A program made the translations under genes and the position numbers. This document shows positions 26,243 through 27,057 of a DNA stretch of 27,057 nt, piece by piece; positions within the stretch are counted from its first letter, which is position 1, and each line of letters starts with the position of its first letter. A model generated the notes under the pieces. It worked only from the letters and a program-made list of their open reading frames with translations. It searched no databases and had not been told where the DNA came from. Source of the stretch: Obelidium mucronatum (Eukaryota > Chytridiomycota > Chytridiomycetes > Chytridiales > Chytriomycetaceae). The stretch lies in the NCBI GenBank assembly GCA_025765595.1, contig JAIVFH010000333.1, positions 1 to 27,057 of the forward strand. Reading direction: 5' to 3'.

Positions 26243-27057
26243 ATGCAGCGCCTCGGTCTTTCGTCGACGGTGGCATTTGATGTTTCCGCGCAGCGATTCG
26301 TGTTTGCGCAGGCGGCGGCGCTTGACGCCATTTCGCGGATTGTCGCCGTGTGCGGCGGGTCGAGCAGCGAGCTTGTCAAGGTGAGATTGCTTGTTTGGGC
26401 TGTTTTCCCCGGCAGGACGCAGAACGCTGACCAATCAGCGACGACGCAGGCGCTTGCGGGCGCGGCGGCGCTGAGTGCGCAGCTGGCGCGCGACTCGTCG
26501 AGTCCGGTGGCGCAGCGCGCCGTGTTCAGCCACCACTCTTCAGCCACCGACTCTTCAGCCACCGACTCGCGCCACCGCGCCACTCGCCGACGCTCGGCGC
26601 CGACTCGTGGCGGGCGCTGGTTGCAATGCTGCGCGCGGTCGTCGCAAGTGCCGCAAAGGCGCTGCCGGCCGTCGGCGGCGTTGCGCTTATTGCCGCCGTG
26701 TCTGCGATTGCGCTGCATGTTGCGAATGTCAAGATTCCAAGGTGGAAGCGCGTTTTGGCCAGCGATGATGCATCACCGGCGCCGGCAACGAGGCTGCATT
26801 CTGCCATGCCCTCCACATCAACTAGACTCACACCATCTTTATTAAGCGTGGATGACTTGTCTGCAGAAGTAGTAGAATTGAGGTTTGTGTTGAAACATGC
26901 TCACAAAACCTACTTGATTCTAAACATGTTCAAACAGAGCCGACTTGGATCGCTATCGACTAGCAGCCACAGATTCAAAGCAAGGAAAAGAGTCCTCCAG
27001 AAATTTATCTTCTTATGCCGAACTATCTGAATCTCATATCCGCTCTCTTGAGTCCAC
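26243..27057 (+). CDS. Membrane-anchored, probably coiled-coil protein of unknown function, partial at the right edge
   Basis: Exon 1 (26243-26380) starts MQRLGLSSTVAFDVSAQRF, Ala/Val-rich, and ends at donor GTGAGA; acceptor is GGCAG at 26415 or more likely GCAG at 26422. The next exon is very GC-rich, with a 15-bp tandem duplication (CTTCAGCCACCGACT at about 26539 and 26554) near which the frame changes. From about 26600 another frame encodes SWRALVAMLRAVVAS, a probable transmembrane helix ALPAVGGVALIAAVSAIAL, then a basic KIPRWKRV. A 55-nt intron (26883-26937; donor GTTTGT, branch CTAAAC) joins VVELR to ADLDRYRLAATDSKQ, giving a hydrophilic helical tail open to the edge. The family is not recognised. 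The single helix plus helical tail suggests a membrane-tethered scaffold. Confidence 0.5.

Noticed and set aside
25831..26718. 295-codon minus-strand frame as one exon
   Set aside because: Its upstream half is antisense to the GC-rich rightward gene at 26243. Only the part below 26160 looks like genuine sequence of the WD40 gene.

Overview
The window looks like nuclear DNA from a fungus, most likely a zoosporic (chytrid-like) one. Coding regions are split by many short introns, mostly 50-62 nt, with GT...AG ends and CTAAC/CTGAC-type branch points. It holds a large WD40 protein of the axonemal type, a KDZ-transposon-associated cysteine-cluster gene, and dense nested transposons. I see no bacterial operons, rRNA, convincing tRNA or CRISPR. 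All identities come from reading the sequence only.

Layout. 1-2287: right-hand part of a DNA transposon ('X/Z family'). It has a leftward ORF cut by the window edge (1-530), then a divergent four-exon gene (694-1975) whose product has the HxD...H...R signature of a 2-oxoglutarate/Fe(II) dioxygenase, then a GC-rich terminal repeat ending at 2287. 2288-3274: a leftward three-exon gene of unknown function with a minisatellite in its second intron. 3290-4458: retroelement-like relic carrying Helitron-like insert A. 4788-5789: a CxC6-type gene of KDZ transposons, flanked on both sides by a 12-bp minisatellite. 5861-18058: remains of gag-like, zinc-knuckle and reverse-transcriptase-like ORFs, repeatedly interrupted by transposon X1 (6310-8765), Helitron-like B (9807-10511), element Y (about 11640-12690), Helitron-like C (13240-13924) and transposon X2 (14287-17885), which itself contains Helitron-like D (16601-17699). 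18011-18353: poly(C) and poly(A) tracts. 18354-19735: a truncated X/Z end, Helitron-like E and an inverted half copy of Y. 19945-26160: one leftward gene of at least 11 exons encoding an N-terminal WD40 region and a C-terminal helical-repeat region. 26243-edge: a rightward gene for a membrane-anchored, probably coiled-coil protein that shares a short divergent promoter with the WD40 gene.

Main result. X1 and X2 have exact 8-bp target-site duplications (GATGAAAA and GATTCCAC). Removing each element with one duplicate restores an uninterrupted host reading frame. Both carry the 3' end of the dioxygenase-like gene, so that gene belongs to a mobile element with 8-bp duplications; with the KDZ-type CxC6 gene nearby this recalls the known fungal TET/JBP-KDZ association. 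A second family (A-E) inserts between A and T without duplication, ends in CTAG, has a hairpin at the other end and an asymmetric internal inverted repeat, which points to a non-autonomous Helitron/Helentron-like element; copy D carries what may be a captured gene fragment. The genes at both window edges are incomplete, and the WD40 gene shows several frame breaks that could be mutations or assembly errors.
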